From Lacihabitans soyangensis (GTDB lineage: Bacteria > Bacteroidota > Bacteroidia > Cytophagales > Spirosomataceae): a stretch of 64,000 bases of DNA. Each line of letters opens with the position of its first letter. Positions within the stretch are counted from its first letter, which is position 1. A model generated the notes under the pieces. That model was not told the DNA's origin and did no database searches. It saw only the letters and a program-made list of their open reading frames with translations. The stretch spans positions 169,864 through 233,863 of the forward strand of contig NZ_RJUF01000194.1 in assembly GCF_024343775.1 (NCBI RefSeq), written 5' to 3'. Below, piece by piece: positions 42,155 through 50,949 of this stretch. The position numbers and the translations under genes were made by a program.

Positions 42155-44908
42155 ATGAGCAAGTTTAAAATTACTACATTATTACTATTTGTTTCTGCCA
42201 CACTTTTTGCACAATCAGGCATACTTAAAGGAAATGTAAAAGAGAAAACTACCAACGAAGGAGCTATAGGAGCTACTGTAAAAATCGCCAACACCACCTT
42301 CGCAGCCATGACAGACATTGAAGGAAACTTCATTTTCTCGAAATTGGCCGCAGGAAACTACAAAATCGTCATCACCAGCATCGGTTTTGCACCTAGAGAA
42401 ATTGACAACGTAAGAATTGAATCAGACAAAACGACATTGATAAATGCGGTTTTGGAAGACGACAGCAAAATGCTGGAAGGCGTTGTGATAAAAGCCCAAA
42501 GAATGACAGGGACAGAGGTTTCAGTAATATCAGAAATCAAGCAAATTCAAAACATTGCGGTGGGTGTTTCTTCTCAGCAAATCGTTAAAACACAAGACAG
42601 AGACGCTTCACAAGTGGTAAGACGTGTACCTGGTGTTTCTATTTTTGACGATAGATTCATAGTAATCAGAGGATTGAACGAAAGATACAATACAGTTCTT
42701 TTGAACGACATCATCACGCCATCTACGGAGGTTGATGTAAAATCTTTCTCATTTGACTTAATTCCAAGTGCTGCTATCGACAGAATGATGGTTTATAAAT
42801 CTCCATCGGCAGAATTGCCAGGAGATATTGCGGGTGGAGCTATAAAAATTTACACCAAAACTGTTCCAGACGGCAACAACATTTCTGCTGGTTTCACAGT
42901 AGGATATCGCTCAAATGCAACTGGACAAACCACTACAGATTATACAGGAAGCAATCTTGACGCCCTTGGATTCGGTGCAGCTTACAGAAGTCTCCCTAGC
43001 GGATTTCCAAGCACCAAAAACGTTATAAACTTTGCGTCGAATGAGCAAATGATTCAAAACTTTAGAGACTTGAATCCATATTATAGTGCCACTACAAAAA
43101 CCATCAATCCTGACTTCAGAGCAAATATCAATTTCAGTAGAAGATTTTTCTTTGGAAACAAAGAATTGACTAACATTTCGTACATCAACTATTCGAACAC
43201 AAACACCAACCAAAGTGTAGTTCAGAACAGATTTTTGTTTGACGAATCTAAAGCGAGTGAGTTCTTTGACCAATCGTATGCCAACAACGTAAGGTTAGGT
43301 GCTATGACCAACTGGGCATTGATTCTTAATCCAAAAAATAAGATAGAATTCAGGAATCTATTCAACCAAATGGCTTCTAAAGAGACCGTTACCCGTAATG
43401 GAAATCTTTTAGAGAATAATCTAGAAATCTTCAATCAGTCGTTCAGATATGAGCAAAAAAGTATTTTCTCTAGTCAATTGAATGGAACGCACGAACTTTC
43501 AGAAAAGGCTAAATTGAAATGGATAGGTGCCTTGGGTTATACCATTAGAAAAGAGCCAGATTTCAGAAGATTTACGTCGTCAAGAGAAATTGGCTCTACA
43601 GGTGGATACAAAATGGACCTTCAACAGTTTGAATCTCCTACCTTACAACAAGCCGCTCGTTTTTACTCAAACATGGATGAGTATGTTATCACTGGTTCAG
43701 TAAATTACGATGTGGTTTTGGGCAAGAAAAGCGACAACGAGGCTATGAATAAAATGCTTAAAACTGGAATTTATAGCGAATACAAAGACAGATATTTCAA
43801 AGCCAGATGGTTTGGCGTGGTGAACCCTAACCGTGTAACCAATGAGCTTCTTTCGCTAGAACCAAACAACTTCTTTAGTAATGAGAACCTGAGATCATCA
43901 AGAGTATATTACTCAGAAGGAACTAATTTTGACGACAGGTATACTGCTCAAAACTTATTAACTGCTGGTTTTGCAAGTATTTATCTACCTTTTAACAAGA
44001 AGTTTAACGCAACATTTGGCATCAGAGAAGAGTACAACAAACAAATGCTACAAAGCCGTGAGCGTGGCGGTGGTGCAAAAGTAGATGTAAACAACCCGAT
44101 TTTCAGTTTCTTACCTTCGGTAAATGCTACTTATAATTTTAATGATAAAAACGTCTTGAGATTTGGATATGGAACCACTGTAAACCGTCCTGAATTTAGA
44201 GAATTGGCACCATTTACTTACTATGACTTCGTGTTTGACGTGGCTCGTAGAGGAAACAAAGATATCAAAATTGCTACTATCCAAAACTTCGATATTCGTT
44301 ATGAATTCTATCCAAGCTCAGGTGAGCTGATTACGATTGGTGCATTTTACAAAAAATTCAAAAACCCAATTGAAGCAGCAGTATTCTATAATGGTAGTAC
44401 AGTGGCCTTTACAGTAGCAAACTCAGAATCTGCTTATTCTCAAGGTGTTGAATTAGAAGTACGCAAAAACATCACCAAAAACTTGATGGGAGTATTCAAT
44501 ACCTCATTGATTTATTCAAACGTAACAGTTGGTGGACTATCTGACGTAAATAGATACTTACAAGGACAGTCTCCATATTTGATCAACGCCGGATTATTCT
44601 ATAGCGAGCCTAAAAGTGGCGTACAAGCCAACATAATGTATAACGTGATTGGACAAAGAATCTATGTTATCGGCGACAATGTGTTGAGTTCTAATGTATT
44701 CGAAATGCCTAGAAACGTTATCGACCTGAACCTTTCGAAATCTTTCAAAAACATAGAAATCAAAGCAGGCGTACAAGACCTTTTGAACCAAGCGTTTAGA
44801 CTTATTCAAGATACCAATAGAGATAATAAAATAACAGAAACAGACGGCATTTTCCAACAGTACAAAAGAGGTTCTAATTACTTCTTGACTTTAAATTATA
44901 AACTTTAA
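42155..44908 (+). CDS. TonB-dependent receptor (CarboxypepD_reg-like), paired with beta-helix lipoprotein
   Basis: 917 residues. Signal peptide (KITTLLLFVSATLFAQ), CarboxypepD_reg-like domain (GILKGNVKEKTTNEGAIGAT, GNFIFSKLAAGNYKIVITSI), plug (VVRRVPGVSIFDDRFIVIRG, LNERYNTVLLNDIITPSTEV, PSAELPGDIAGGAIKIYTKT) and barrel ending YKRGSNYFLTLNYKL. The phrase GLNERYN..LLND and the DIAGGAI end of the plug identify a receptor subgroup often followed by a secreted beta-helix protein, as here: the lipoprotein gene starts 33 bp downstream. The substrate is not evident. A calcium-site-like DTNRDNKITETDG occurs near the C-terminus. Confidence 0.92.
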   Translation: MSKFKITTLLLFVSATLFAQSGILKGNVKEKTTNEGAIGATVKIANTTFAAMTDIEGNFIFSKLAAGNYKIVITSIGFAPREIDNVRIESDKTTLINAVLEDDSKMLEGVVIKAQRMTGTEVSVISEIKQIQNIAVGVSSQQIVKTQDRDASQVVRRVPGVSIFDDRFIVIRGLNERYNTVLLNDIITPSTEVDVKSFSFDLIPSAAIDRMMVYKSPSAELPGDIAGGAIKIYTKTVPDGNNISAGFTVGYRSNATGQTTTDYTGSNLDALGFGAAYRSLPSGFPSTKNVINFASNEQMIQNFRDLNPYYSATTKTINPDFRANINFSRRFFFGNKELTNISYINYSNTNTNQSVVQNRFLFDESKASEFFDQSYANNVRLGAMTNWALILNPKNKIEFRNLFNQMASKETVTRNGNLLENNLEIFNQSFRYEQKSIFSSQLNGTHELSEKAKLKWIGALGYTIRKEPDFRRFTSSREIGSTGGYKMDLQQFESPTLQQAARFYSNMDEYVITGSVNYDVVLGKKSDNEAMNKMLKTGIYSEYKDRYFKARWFGVVNPNRVTNELLSLEPNNFFSNENLRSSRVYYSEGTNFDDRYTAQNLLTAGFASIYLPFNKKFNATFGIREEYNKQMLQSRERGGGAKVDVNNPIFSFLPSVNATYNFNDKNVLRFGYGTTVNRPEFRELAPFTYYDFVFDVARRGNKDIKIATIQNFDIRYEFYPSSGELITIGAFYKKFKNPIEAAVFYNGSTVAFTVANSESAYSQGVELEVRKNITKNLMGVFNTSLIYSNVTVGGLSDVNRYLQGQSPYLINAGLFYSEPKSGVQANIMYNVIGQRIYVIGDNVLSSNVFEMPRNVIDLNLSKSFKNIEIKAGVQDLLNQAFRLIQDTNRDNKITETDGIFQQYKRGSNYFLTLNYKL

Positions 44909-44941
44909 TTATTTTATATTTTTTCAAAACCAAAGAAAATC

Positions 44942-46270
44942 ATGAAGGTGAATTTTAAAACTTTATTACTCTCAGCAATGGTATTGGGGCTTGCAATAAG
45001 CTCATGCGAAAGAACTGACGACACCGACGACACAACCGTGATTCCAGTTGGAGAAAACATTACAGTAAAAGGCTCGATGACTGCCAACACTGTTTGGAAT
45101 GCCAAAAACAAATACATCCTTGAGGGCTTTGTTTATGTAGAATCAGGTGCTACTTTGACCATCGATCCAGGTACAATTATCAAAGGCGACAAAGCAACTA
45201 AAGCTACTTTGATCATAAAACCAGGTGGCAAAATCATTGCAGAAGGAACTGCTAGTAAGCCAATTGTATTTACTTCAAATCAGGCGAAAGGATCAAGAAA
45301 CTACGGAGACTGGGGTGGATTAATTATACTTGGAAAAGGAAAAGTTAACAAAACTCCAGCCACTATTGAAGGTGAAAACATCTCAACTTTCGGTGGTGAT
45401 GTAGAAGCTGATAACTCAGGAATATTGAAATATGTAAGACTTGAGTTTGGTGGTATTGCCTTCGAAACCGACAAAGAAATCAACGGACTTACCCTTGGTG
45501 GTGTTGGTAGCGGCACTGTGATTGACTACGTACAAGTTTCTATGAACGGAGACGACGGTTTTGAGTGGTTTGGAGGAAACGTAAACGCCAAGCACTTGAT
45601 ATCTTACAAAAACTTGGATGACGACTTTGATACAGACTGGGGATATGCTGGTAAAGTTCAATATGGTTTGATTTTCAGAGATCCAAAAGTTGCTGACCAA
45701 TGTTCTTGCTCAGACTCTAACGGCTTTGAGTCTGACAACGACGCTTCTGGCTCAGCCGCAACACCTCAAACTTCCGCTATGTTTGCTAACGTATCGGTTA
45801 TAATGGGCGATGGAACGCCAGACGCTAAGTTTCGTTCAGGCTACAGAATCAGAAGAAACTCTGCAATCTCTATCTACAACTCACTGGTAGCGGGTGCTTT
45901 TCCAAGAGGCGGACTTGAGCTTGGCGATGCTGCTACTCAGAAAAACTTCGTAGATGGCAAAAACGACTTTAGAGGTTTGATATTTGCTGGTATGGGTACT
46001 AAAGGTTTGATTTTGGGAGATGCAGCTAAATTAAACGACGCCGCAAGAAAGAACCAATTTGCTTTGGAAACTTCAGCTTTGGGCTTACCAACAGGTTACA
46101 ACTCATTGACAGGAAAACCAGCTTTGTTGCCTATTTCAGCTTCAATTTTGTTGAACTCAGGAGTAACACTTCCAGCAGGATTTGAAGCCAACACTTATGT
46201 AGGTGCATTTAGCACTACTGACTGGACAGCAGGTTGGACAAACTTCGATCCTCAAAACGCAGATTATTGA
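44942..46270 (+). CDS. Lipoprotein with right-handed beta-helix-like repeats
   Basis: 442 residues. The lipobox GLAISSCERTDD places the lipidated Cys at about residue 22, followed by an acidic linker (TDDTDDTT). The body is Gly/Asn-rich with repeated strand-turn units: YILEGFVYVESGATLTIDPG, TIIKGDKATKATLIIKPGGK, IIAEGTASKPIVFTSNQA. This is the pattern of a beta-helix of the kind found in Bacteroidota surface proteins. A cysteine pair occurs in QCSCSDSNGFESDND. It is the probable partner of the receptor 33 bp upstream, binding or presenting the ligand at the surface. Similar proteins have been mis-annotated as multidrug transporters; no transporter features are present. Confidence 0.85.
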   Translation: MKVNFKTLLLSAMVLGLAISSCERTDDTDDTTVIPVGENITVKGSMTANTVWNAKNKYILEGFVYVESGATLTIDPGTIIKGDKATKATLIIKPGGKIIAEGTASKPIVFTSNQAKGSRNYGDWGGLIILGKGKVNKTPATIEGENISTFGGDVEADNSGILKYVRLEFGGIAFETDKEINGLTLGGVGSGTVIDYVQVSMNGDDGFEWFGGNVNAKHLISYKNLDDDFDTDWGYAGKVQYGLIFRDPKVADQCSCSDSNGFESDNDASGSAATPQTSAMFANVSVIMGDGTPDAKFRSGYRIRRNSAISIYNSLVAGAFPRGGLELGDAATQKNFVDGKNDFRGLIFAGMGTKGLILGDAAKLNDAARKNQFALETSALGLPTGYNSLTGKPALLPISASILLNSGVTLPAGFEANTYVGAFSTTDWTAGWTNFDPQNADY

Positions 46271-46453
46271 TTCAGATTAGGATATTGGTTACTGGTTAAA
46301 TACTGGTTACTGACAATTGGTCACTGAACACAATGAAATTCAGAATATAATCTGAATGAAATTGCGACCGAAGGTCTCGAAGTGACACTTCGATAAAGCA
46401 TACATAGAACGACACTTCGGCTCCGCTCAGTGTCCGCTACCACAGAAGATATA

Positions 46454-46544
46454 AAGACTTTGAATACAAGTTTCAAACTTGATTCATATTGGTAAATGCC
46501 GCAAAGACCCCAGTTCTGCTGGGGTTCTTTGTTTTTATAGGGGG
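46454..46544 (+). terminator. Two-hairpin terminator repeat, copy A
   Basis: AAGACTTTGAA (46454), a perfect CAAGTTT-C-AAACTTG hairpin (46467-46481), then AAAGACCCCAG / CTGGGGTTCTTT hairpin and GTTTTTATAGGGG. A copy with the same spacing lies at 48352-48440. It follows the beta-helix lipoprotein gene after a stretch with an inverted repeat of CACTTCG words (46375-46435). Confidence 0.75.
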
Positions 46545-47196
46545 GATTCAATTTATTCTTCCGAAAAAGGCAAAGTTCTTTGCACCTTCGAAATTCTTCC
46601 TCTAAACCAATAAACTTCCAAAAATCAGCCTTCTTGCACTTTAACTTCTTCTCTAATTGTTTGTTCGGTATTTTCCGTTTGAGTCCATTTTTTGCCCATT
46701 TCTAAATTTCCAAATTTAGCAGCTATATGGCTGTGACTTCGGGAATGTTTTTTACATATTCCTCAATCATTGTCCCTTACCACTATAAAGTTCTTCAAAT
46801 TGCTCTAACTCGGTTTCGTCAAGAATTAATCTGAGTAATATTGATTTCTTTTTCAAATGAACGCAAAAGAATGCTGACCTAACTAAGCATTAAAGAGTTT
46901 TGAGGGATTTCTGTTTTGCAGAAAAGTTGAAATTTTGGTTTCAGTTAAACCTTTTTGATTTTCTGTTAATTTACAAGATTTATGTATCCATAATTCAACG
47001 AAAAGAAATTTCCAGATGTACATCTCAACCTAAATTATACATTTATTTGATTTACCCTTAATAAAAAACCAAACAACAATTCGACACAACATACTCAAAA
47101 ATAAGCCATTAAATAAAACCTTTCGCTTTATTCCTTTCTGTTTTTATATAATTTCAAAAAAAAATTAAAGCTTTGGCAAACTTTAATTTTAACGCC
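46545..47196. other. Gene-free stretch, possibly decayed coding DNA
   Basis: No intact gene. On the minus strand from about 46775 down to 46650 two frames joined by a shift read MIEEYVKNIPEVTAI and then SHIAAKFGNLEMGKKWTQ before a stop, which looks like a short decayed gene; I cannot name its family. 46900-47196 is AT-rich and presumably carries the promoter of the gene at 47197. Confidence 0.35.
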
Positions 47197-48282
47197 ATGA
47201 AACAAATTCTCCTTTACATTTTTATACTATCGTTTAGTAGTTCTATTTTTGCTCAAAACGCCAAAGTTATCGATTCACCAAGTGGTAGCGTGATTTCTAA
47301 TATTAGTGGCACCGACATACCTTATTCTACTTCTATTTTAGATATTCGGAGCAGTACCAAAGGCGTACTTTTGCCTCGTGTTGGTTCAGACTTAGCCTCT
47401 CCTACTGAAGGATTGCTCTATTATAACACAACTGGCCATAATTTCCGTTATTACGATGGTACCGCCTGGCAAAATGCTCTTTTTGGCAACCAATGGAATG
47501 TGAATGGAACATCCATATCTTATTCGCTCGGCAATGTAGGGATAGGTACAAATGCACCAGTTTCTCCTTTTGATTTTTTTCATCCTACCAATGCTAACAT
47601 GTATTTTCATAATAACTTCTCTGGTATTACTCCTACCGATGGACTTTTAGTAGGTATTAATAGTGCATCTGCCAAAGCATTCTTTTGGAATTATGAAAAT
47701 GCATCAATTGGAATAGGGACTAATAATTTAGAAAGAATAACAATTACATCAACTGGCAATGTGGGAATTGGATACACTGGTCCATCCTACAAGCTATCAG
47801 TAAATGGAGATTTATATTCAAATGGCTTGTATTCCAATGGTTTTACTGAAATTAATGGAACTTTTCAGGCAAATTCTACAGCAAATTTTTCAAGCACAGT
47901 AAATGTAACAGGCACGCTCAATGCCAATGGCAACTTAGCTGTAGATGGGAATATTACAACAAATAATGGCAAGGGAATTGTACGAAGCAATGATGCCAAC
48001 CAGCTTGTAATTGATGAATTTGCCACACCTGCTAATTTAACTTGGAATCTGAACCCTGGGCAAACCATTTGTTGTGTAGGAATTGGCTTTTCAACATTTG
48101 TTGCAACGCCTAGTATAGCTTTTGGTCAATCAATAAATATTACAAACCCTGGCCATATTGTTTATACAATTGAGACGATCACAACAACAGGAGCTCAAAT
48201 AAGAGTAACAAATATTGGTACGGAAATTTCAACCTGCACTGGTACTGGACAATTTAAAGCCATGATTATTGGGAGGAAATAG
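47197..48282 (+). CDS. Secreted fibre-like protein with GNVGIGT repeats
   Basis: 361 residues from ATG 47197, which opens the signal peptide MKQILLYIFILSFSSSIFAQ; the earlier TTG at 47173 is not needed. The N-terminal domain STSILDIRSSTKGVLLPRVG and EGLLYYNTTGHNFRYYDGTAW is the module seen in Bacteroidota tail-fibre-like surface proteins. Then come GNVGIGTNAP, ASIGIGTNN, GNVGIGYTGP and YKLSVNGDLYSNG units, followed by a repetitive stalk (NSTANFSSTVNVTGTLNANG). The C-terminus has a CC pair and CTGTG. Function: probably surface or extracellular structural protein. It is flanked on both sides by the same ~90-bp terminator repeat. Confidence 0.78.
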   Translation: MKQILLYIFILSFSSSIFAQNAKVIDSPSGSVISNISGTDIPYSTSILDIRSSTKGVLLPRVGSDLASPTEGLLYYNTTGHNFRYYDGTAWQNALFGNQWNVNGTSISYSLGNVGIGTNAPVSPFDFFHPTNANMYFHNNFSGITPTDGLLVGINSASAKAFFWNYENASIGIGTNNLERITITSTGNVGIGYTGPSYKLSVNGDLYSNGLYSNGFTEINGTFQANSTANFSSTVNVTGTLNANGNLAVDGNITTNNGKGIVRSNDANQLVIDEFATPANLTWNLNPGQTICCVGIGFSTFVATPSIAFGQSINITNPGHIVYTIETITTTGAQIRVTNIGTEISTCTGTGQFKAMIIGRK

Positions 48283-48351
48283 AATATATGAAAATCTTTG
48301 AATGAAGATTTATTCATTTTTCATCATTTTCCGTAGGATAAAGTAGAAGCC

Positions 48352-48440
48352 AAGACTTTGAACAAGGGTAAACTTCATACCCAATTGCATTATTTGCCCC
48401 AAAGACCCCAGTTCTGCTGGGTTCTTTGTTTTTATAGGGG
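48352..48440 (+). terminator. Two-hairpin terminator repeat, copy B
   Basis: AAGACTTTGAA (48352), a GGGTA / TACCC hairpin in place of copy A's CAAGTTT hairpin, then AAAGACCCCAGTTCTGCTGG, GTTCTTTGTTTTTATAGGGG. The start-to-hairpin distance is 49 bp as in copy A (46454-46544). It terminates the fibre-like protein gene. Confidence 0.75.
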
Positions 48441-48488
48441 AATGCTTTTTATTTCTCCTAAATTTATCGAAATTTGCACTCCAATTAC

Positions 48489-48560
48489 GGTCCCGTAGTT
48501 CAACGGATAGAATAGTTGTTTCCTAAACAATAGATCCAAGTTCGATTCTTGGCGGGATCA
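48489..48560 (+). tRNA. tRNA-Arg (anticodon CCU)
   Basis: A full cloverleaf can be drawn. Acceptor GGTCCCG (48489-48495) pairs with CGGGATC (48553-48559, one G-U). D-stem GTTC/GAAT with an AACGGATA loop. Anticodon stem GTTGT/ACAAT with loop TTCCTAA, giving anticodon CCT. T-stem CCAAG/CTTGG with loop TTCGATT. Discriminator A48560; CCA is not encoded. A terminator follows at once. Confidence 0.92.
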
Positions 48561-48561
48561 C

Positions 48562-48589
48562 AAAGCTCTCAATCTTGAGGGCTTTTTTT
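48562..48589 (+). terminator. Terminator of the tRNA-Arg gene
   Basis: AAAGCTCTCAA / TTGAGGGCTTT hairpin followed by TTTTT. Near-identical hairpins (AAAGCCTTCAG / CTGAGGGCTTT) close both degenerate tRNA copies downstream. Confidence 0.85.
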
Positions 48590-48603
48590 GTGAATATATG
48601 TTT

Positions 48604-48688
48604 ACTAAACATTAGATATGGTGGTGCGGCATCCCGATTCGATTCCCTTTGGGACCACAAAGCCTTCAGATTTCTGAGGGCTTTTTTT
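48604..48688 (+). pseudogene. Degenerate tRNA-Arg fragment with terminator, copy 1
   Basis: ACTAAACATTAGAT resembles the anticodon arm of the intact tRNA (CCTAAACAATAGAT). Next come the insert GGTGGTGCGGCATCCC, a T-arm-like ATTCGATTCCC, and an acceptor end TGGGACCACA that would pair with GGTCCC. The terminator AAAGCCTTCAG / CTGAGGGCTTT ends the unit. The 5' half of the tRNA is missing. Confidence 0.65.
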
Positions 48689-48700
48689 GTGGAGTTTGTA

Positions 48701-48804
48701 TTCAAAAACAATAGATCCAATGGTGCGGCAACCCGCTGGAACGCCAGCCCGGTTCGATTCCCTTTGGGACCACAAAGCCTTCAGATTTCTGAGGGCTTTT
48801 TTTG
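48701..48804 (+). pseudogene. Degenerate tRNA-Arg fragment with terminator, copy 2
   Basis: AAACAATAGATCCAA is identical to bases 48525-48539 of the intact tRNA. It is followed by a ~30-bp GC-rich insert (TGGTGCGGCAACCCGCTGGA and onward), then GGTTCGATTCCCTTTGGGAC CACA and the same terminator as copy 1 (48775-48804). It is a partial tRNA duplicate without a 5' half. Confidence 0.65.
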
Positions 48805-48896
48805 TAGGCATTATTTTTGATAAAATTAATTTAAAATGAAGTCGAGCAAAAATAGCTCAGCCCTTGAGAGCAAGGAAAAATATATTAATTTCAAAA

Positions 48897-49196
48897 ATGG
48901 AATATAAGTTATCAGATTTTAAGATTGGCTTGTTAATAGGATTTTTAATATATCTTTTAGGAGCTGTATTGACATACTTAGTACATCAACTAACTGGCTG
49001 GAGCTATGGACACGCACCTCCCGTAAGCTTTCTTGTCATTATCATTACATATATTGTAGGAATAATTAGGTCAGTATTTAACAAAGCAAATATGTCTCTA
49101 AATTATAATAAGAATAGAAACAAGGGAGAATTAATGGTACACTTAACTATACTAGGATTAACCTTTGTATTACTTCTACTAGAAATATTTTTTTGA
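48897..49196 (+). CDS. Small membrane protein of unknown function
   Basis: 99 residues from ATG 48897 (an earlier TTG at 48864 would add a basic, non-membrane extension). Three membrane helices: FKIGLLIGFLIYLLGAVLTYL, SFLVIIITYIVGIIRSVF and MVHLTILGLTFVLLLLEIFF, the first read in part. A short Asn/Lys-rich loop (NMSLNYNKNRNKGE) lies between the last two. No motif suggests a function. It follows the tRNA fragments and is not in an operon. Confidence 0.6.
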   Translation: MEYKLSDFKIGLLIGFLIYLLGAVLTYLVHQLTGWSYGHAPPVSFLVIIITYIVGIIRSVFNKANMSLNYNKNRNKGELMVHLTILGLTFVLLLLEIFF

Positions 49197-49359
49197 TTTT
49201 TTCTAATATCCAAAGAATATAACTTTCAAATAGACTAATGGCTGATTTAACCCACAGAAAACTAATAACATTAAAAAAAACACTTAAAGCGAAATAGCAA
49301 ATTATTAATTTTCAGGATTAAACTAATCACACATTATAACCGATCAAATCAATATTTTT

Positions 49360-49800
49360 ATGAAATCATTTTCAACATTCATTTGTCTGCTAGTTTTTTC
49401 CACTCAACTATATTCTCAAGAACTTAAAAATGAGGCTGTTATTGGAAAATGGAGGGTAGTGGATTGCCAAATAATACCCGAGGTGCTTCCAAAATTCAAT
49501 AATGAACAAAAAAAAGACCTTGAACAAATGAGACTTAGTTTTGCTGAATCCATTTTTAACTTAGAAAAAAATGGGCAGTTTACACTTAGATTTAATAATC
49601 GTTATTCAAAATTTATGAAAGATCTAGAAATTTCAAATAATGCATACTGGAAGATCGTAAAAGGGAAAAGCATTGTTGTTGGCAATAAAGAAGATCATTA
49701 TTCTCAATTAGAAATAAATATCATGACCAAGAATGAAAAAAAATACTTCTACATCAGTGAGGCGTTTTTTATTCTTGAGGTAATTCACGAAAAAAATTAA
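49360..49800 (+). CDS. Small secreted lipocalin-like protein
   Basis: 146 residues. Signal peptide (STFICLLVFSTQLYSQ), then NEAVIGKWRVVDCQIIPE, the GxW start of lipocalin-like domains, a central FNLEKNGQFTLRF strand, NNAYWKIVKGKSIVVGN, and a final strand ISEAFFILEVIHEKN. It resembles in layout, not in close sequence, the proteins at 36161 and 52961. Probably a periplasmic binding protein; ligand unknown. It stands alone with about 160 bp of gene-free DNA upstream and 290 bp downstream (49801-50091), where I see nothing further. Confidence 0.7.
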   Translation: MKSFSTFICLLVFSTQLYSQELKNEAVIGKWRVVDCQIIPEVLPKFNNEQKKDLEQMRLSFAESIFNLEKNGQFTLRFNNRYSKFMKDLEISNNAYWKIVKGKSIVVGNKEDHYSQLEINIMTKNEKKYFYISEAFFILEVIHEKN

Positions 49801-50091
49801 CTAGACCTAGAGTAGTATTTATTCTTTTCTAACTTTCCCGAATCTCACAACTTCAAGAAATGTAAAAACCTTATCACGGTATTTTAAACAAGTTAAAGCC
49901 CCAAATCCAAATCCAACACTTACCTATCATTTACATTTTTTTACATTTGATTTACTACATTCTCAAAGTCATAGAATACTTTTGAGCAAGAAAATGCCTC
50001 AAGGACCTTGCAATGAAGTTCGTTGAAGCAATTCTAAAGAAGAAAATTAAAAAAAGAGAAAACTAGCCTATTATTTAATTATTCAAAAATC

Positions 50092-50649
50092 ATGAAAAAG
50101 CTTATTTTCATCCCAATTTTAGTACTTACAGTGGTAGCTGGGCTAGTTTTTGCAAATCGCGAGAATAGAATTGAGCCTTCAAAAAAGTCAATCTCAGAGC
50201 CTACAAGCAGTGCTACTTTATCTGCCGAGGAAAAGAAGGCCGCCAGAAAAAAATGGGAGGCTACCCCTGGTGGTATAATTTTTAAAAAGTGGGAGGCTTC
50301 ACCAGCAGGTAAAAAAGTATACGCAGCCGTGGCCAAAATAAGCAAGCCGACCAAGAATTTTACTGGTATGGAGGCCGTAATAAGCTCTCTTTCTCTTCCG
50401 CCAGGTTCTAGATTAGGCTTCGGAATGATGGTCAAGATTGATAATGAAGATTATATTCTTAGTTTTGGGCCAGAAAAGTCCAGTGAATTTGAACAATTGC
50501 ATAAACTGAAAGTAAAAGACAAAATAATTATCAAGAGCCGTTTTGTCTCCTTCGCACCCAAATATGCATATCCCATAATTGCCGGAGAATATATAGAAAG
50601 AAATAATGAAATAATTTATAAACGTCCTCCTAACAAAGGTAGTTGTTAA
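50092..50649 (+). CDS. Exported protein of unknown function
   Basis: 185 residues. An N-terminal helix (LIFIPILVLTVVAGLVFA) serves as signal peptide or anchor. A charged linker follows, then an internal duplication KKWEATPGGIIF / KKWEASPAGKKVY (about 53-77). The C-terminal half (about 85-180) has alternating strands (SRLGFGMMVKIDNEDYILSF, LKVKDKIIIKSRFVSF) that suggest an OB-like barrel. Ends in NKGSC with a terminal Cys. I do not recognise the family. The gene stands alone; no operon partner. Confidence 0.7.
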   Translation: MKKLIFIPILVLTVVAGLVFANRENRIEPSKKSISEPTSSATLSAEEKKAARKKWEATPGGIIFKKWEASPAGKKVYAAVAKISKPTKNFTGMEAVISSLSLPPGSRLGFGMMVKIDNEDYILSFGPEKSSEFEQLHKLKVKDKIIIKSRFVSFAPKYAYPIIAGEYIERNNEIIYKRPPNKGSC

Positions 50650-50949
50650 AATATTAAATACGCTCTCAAACAGGCTTTTTAGGCCCGAATTGGCTTCGAA
50701 TATAAATAGAGGGATAATTTCGACAGTTCAGAGTTTACCTAAAGGTGCACTCTAAACTATTCTTAAATGTCAAATTCAACAGCTTAGTCGCCGCTATACG
50801 AGGCCGGCAGTTTTATTCTTCCCAAATAAAAAAGCAACATCTCTTGCCATTTGAAATCTCCCAAATTTCCCGCTCAAAAAACTTAATATTGACTTAACAA
50901 TAGTTTTTCATAATATTGCGAATTATAACAGTACATAACAGAAAAAAAT
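50650..50949. other. Gene-free stretch
   Basis: AT-rich, 300 bp. GAGTTTACC and CTCTAAACT words around 50730-50758 form a weak imperfect inverted repeat, and GAGGCCGGCAG (50799) is a short GC-rich island. No promoter or RNA could be supported. Confidence 0.4.

Noticed and set aside
48523..48820. Open frames on both strands across the tRNA and its fragments
   Set aside because: They consist of tRNA and terminator sequence; repeats of the same peptide reflect the repeated DNA.
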